DNA of 64,000 nt, taken from Syntrophales bacterium. Lineage in GTDB: Bacteria; Desulfobacterota; Syntrophia; Syntrophales; PHBD01. Position numbers and translations under genes: made by a program. Each line of letters begins with the position of its first letter. Position 1 is the stretch's first letter. The stretch spans positions 124,001 through 188,000 of the forward strand of contig DAOSEM010000003.1 in the NCBI GenBank assembly GCA_035363115.1, read 5' to 3'. Shown in pieces: positions 63,978 through 64,000 of this stretch. The notes beneath the pieces are model-generated. The model saw only the letters and a program-made list of their open reading frames with translations. It was not told where the DNA came from and did not search any database.

Positions 63978-64000
63978 GAACGGGAGAGAAGGACAGATTC

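Overview
This 64-kb, GC-rich window looks like a chromosomal segment of a flagellated, Gram-negative, anaerobic-type bacterium, most likely a deltaproteobacterium (Desulfobacterota, possibly Syntrophobacterales). The basis is the gene order flgBC-fliEFGHIJ-motE-fliK-flgDE-motABB-fliLMNOPQR-flhBAFG, the CheD/CheX/HDOD cluster, and many -24/-12 (sigma-54) promoter sequences. The taxonomic call is inference; no rRNA is present.

Layout. (1) 1-5 kb: housekeeping and accessory genes: a PhzF-family protein, a tandem palindromic intergenic repeat, a small hypothetical protein, a PaaI-type thioesterase, a lipoprotein MsrA-MsrB fusion and a gamma-class carbonic anhydrase-like protein. (2) 5-9.4 kb (+): a stand-alone receiver, a soluble hybrid kinase with four PAS-like regions, and a CheX domain fused to a C-terminal helical domain. 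(3) 9.5-21.7 kb (-): two chemoreceptor genes, then the operon mcp-cheR-cheY-cheB-cheA-mcp-cheW with a sigma-54-type promoter at its head. (4) 22-34 kb (+): a sigma-54 activator, cheD-HDOD-cheX-like-cheY-cheX, then two membrane hybrid kinases flanking an HDOD protein and a metallo-beta-lactamase-fold protein. (5) 34-36.3 kb (-): pilZ-motA-motB. (6) 36.4-64 kb (+): a TPR protein with an FlrB/FlrC-like pair, then the flagellar basal-body, rod/hook, export and placement genes up to flhG, including a second stator locus (motA followed by two motB-like genes).

How the parts fit. Chemoreceptors signal through CheA/CheW to CheY, with CheR, CheB and CheD adapting receptors and several CheX-family proteins available to remove phosphate from CheY. 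Phospho-CheY should act on FliM and perhaps FliN, which carries a similar N-terminal peptide. Seven sequences matching TGGYNY-N5-TTGCW, or the same with one change, precede mcp/cheR, cheD, pilZ-motAB, TPR-flrBC, flgB, fliK and the second motA. This suggests one sigma-54 regulon driven by the two NtrC-type activators encoded here. Cyclic-di-GMP input is suggested by the PilZ protein heading motAB and by an MshEN-like tandem motif inside CheA where a P2 domain would normally lie.

Most notable items: the MshEN-like insert in CheA; a MotB-like protein with Ser in place of the essential membrane Asp, next to an intact MotB; the CheX-helical fusion; a 341-bp tract identical between two receptor genes; and the set of sigma-54-type promoters, including a divergent pair 36 bp apart.
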